From assembly GCA_030692905.1 (NCBI GenBank), contig JAUYBT010000168.1:1-36793 (forward strand): a DNA stretch of 36,793 nucleotides. The letters are read 5' to 3'. The notes below the pieces were generated by a model. It was given only the letters and a program-made list of their open reading frames with translations, was not told the DNA's origin and did not search any database. This DNA is from Bacteroidales bacterium (GTDB lineage: Bacteria; Bacteroidota; Bacteroidia; Bacteroidales; VadinHA17). Made by a program: the position numbers and the translations under genes. This document shows, in pieces, positions 35,735 to 36,793 of the stretch (position 1 is the stretch's first letter; each line of letters opens with the position of its first letter).

Positions 35735-36793
35735 ATGGCTGACTTAAATACCAGAATTAGCGATTTTCTTTGGAAGAATCTTAGTGAAAAACATGTTACA
35801 GGGAAAAAAGATCCTTTCTGGGAATCATTACGGAATACGGGTACAGAACTCTGGTTGGATACCGGTGATGTGGAAGAGGCTGAAGCTAACTGGACAGCCG
35901 AAATGAGCGCGTTGACAACCAACAATACGCTGCTTAACAATGAGATACAAAAGGGCATATATGATGTTTTTATCTCCGAAGCAAAAAGTATTGTAAGAGA
36001 TCTTTCTCAGGAGGACAGGGTTAAAGAGATAGCTTTTATTTTAAACGCACGGCATGGTTTAAGGCTGGCTTCCAGGTTCGGAGGATACGTGAGTGTTGGA
36101 CTGCATACTGATATCGCTCATGATATTAAAGCTATTCAGTATTATGGAAAAAGATTTCACGAAATATGTCCGGAACAGTTTATAGTTAAGGTTCCATATA
36201 CTGCCGAAGGTTTGATCGGAGCCAGGCTTCTTAAGGATTCGGGTGTTAAAATCAATTTCACACTTGAGTTCAGTGCCCGTGAGAACGTGCTTGTTACGAG
36301 AGTAGCCAGACCTGACTACCTTAATGTTTTCCTTGGGAGGATTGGCGCTTATATGATTAACAATAAACTTGGCGACGGCTCCGGGGCAGGAGAGATGGCT
36401 GTTATCTCATCACAGAACTGGGTGACAGGCCTGTCCGCTGAGAATCCATGGCAAACAAAACTTATTGCAGCAAGTTTGAGAAATTACAACCAGCTGGAAC
36501 TTCTGGCAGGAACAGATGTTTATACAATGCCTCCGAAAGTAGCCGCTGCCGGACGAAAAGAGTTAAGCGGAAAATTCTCATCCCATACTCATGAAAACTA
36601 TGACGTAAGTCTCTATGATTCAGCAAAAGGAGCTCACATTGAAAAATTCTGGGAAGTTGATAACAAAGTACTTAGTCTTGCAGAAAGGCTCGCCTCTAAA
36701 GTGCCTTCCACCGGTTCCGAATTGATTCGCATAGCTCATGAAGAAGGTTGCGAAGATATGTTCCCTTCACTGACAAAAGAGGAAAAAAGTTTC
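35735..36793 (+). CDS. Transaldolase family protein, 3'-truncated by the window
   Basis: MADLNTRISDFLWKNLSEKHVTGKKDPFWESLRNTGTELWLDTGDVEEAEANWTAEMSALTTNNTLLNNEI...VKVPYTAEGLIGARLLKDSGVKINFTLEFSARE. Open to the window end. Confidence 0.8.
   Translation, partial: MADLNTRISDFLWKNLSEKHVTGKKDPFWESLRNTGTELWLDTGDVEEAEANWTAEMSALTTNNTLLNNEIQKGIYDVFISEAKSIVRDLSQEDRVKEIAFILNARHGLRLASRFGGYVSVGLHTDIAHDIKAIQYYGKRFHEICPEQFIVKVPYTAEGLIGARLLKDSGVKINFTLEFSARENVLVTRVARPDYLNVFLGRIGAYMINNKLGDGSGAGEMAVISSQNWVTGLSAENPWQTKLIAASLRNYNQLELLAGTDVYTMPPKVAAAGRKELSGKFSSHTHENYDVSLYDSAKGAHIEKFWEVDNKVLSLAERLASKVPSTGSELIRIAHEEGCEDMFPSLTKEEKSF

Noticed and set aside
35608-35958. 116-aa minus-strand ORF over the transaldolase 5' end
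   Set aside because: Overlaps the clear transaldolase reading frame, which the ORF track missed because the window ends before its stop.

Overview
This is a chromosomal window from a member of the Bacteroidota, probably Bacteroidales or a relative. The evidence is recurrent TAnnTTTG-type -7 promoter boxes, a T9SS C-terminal sorting domain, a GldB-like lipoprotein, DUF5686/CarboxypepD_reg-like proteins and a MurF-Alr fusion. Most of it is housekeeping: nadE, murF-alr, tdk, rsmI, dnaB, ispE, an LptF/G permease, tgt, rsmG, rpmH, mqnE, a PASTA protein, an RluA-family pseudouridine synthase, ddl, two ECF sigma factors and a transaldolase-like CDS cut by the right edge. The accessory part runs from about 22.0 to 35.7 kb. 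It holds a nested palindromic intergenic element, an intact IS-type transposase preceded by a long hairpin, a TPM-TPM-LemA cluster, 7-nt-periodic tandem repeats just after stop codons, and a single-gene zinc-metallopeptidase-like island bounded by 8-bp inverted repeats with a neighbouring imperfect hairpin. I found no CRISPR array, rRNA or complete tRNA, and no recognisable defence system. The best candidates for something poorly described are the 7-nt repeats with fixed polarity relative to the upstream gene, and the cassette-like metallopeptidase island. Both are inferences that need comparative searches.
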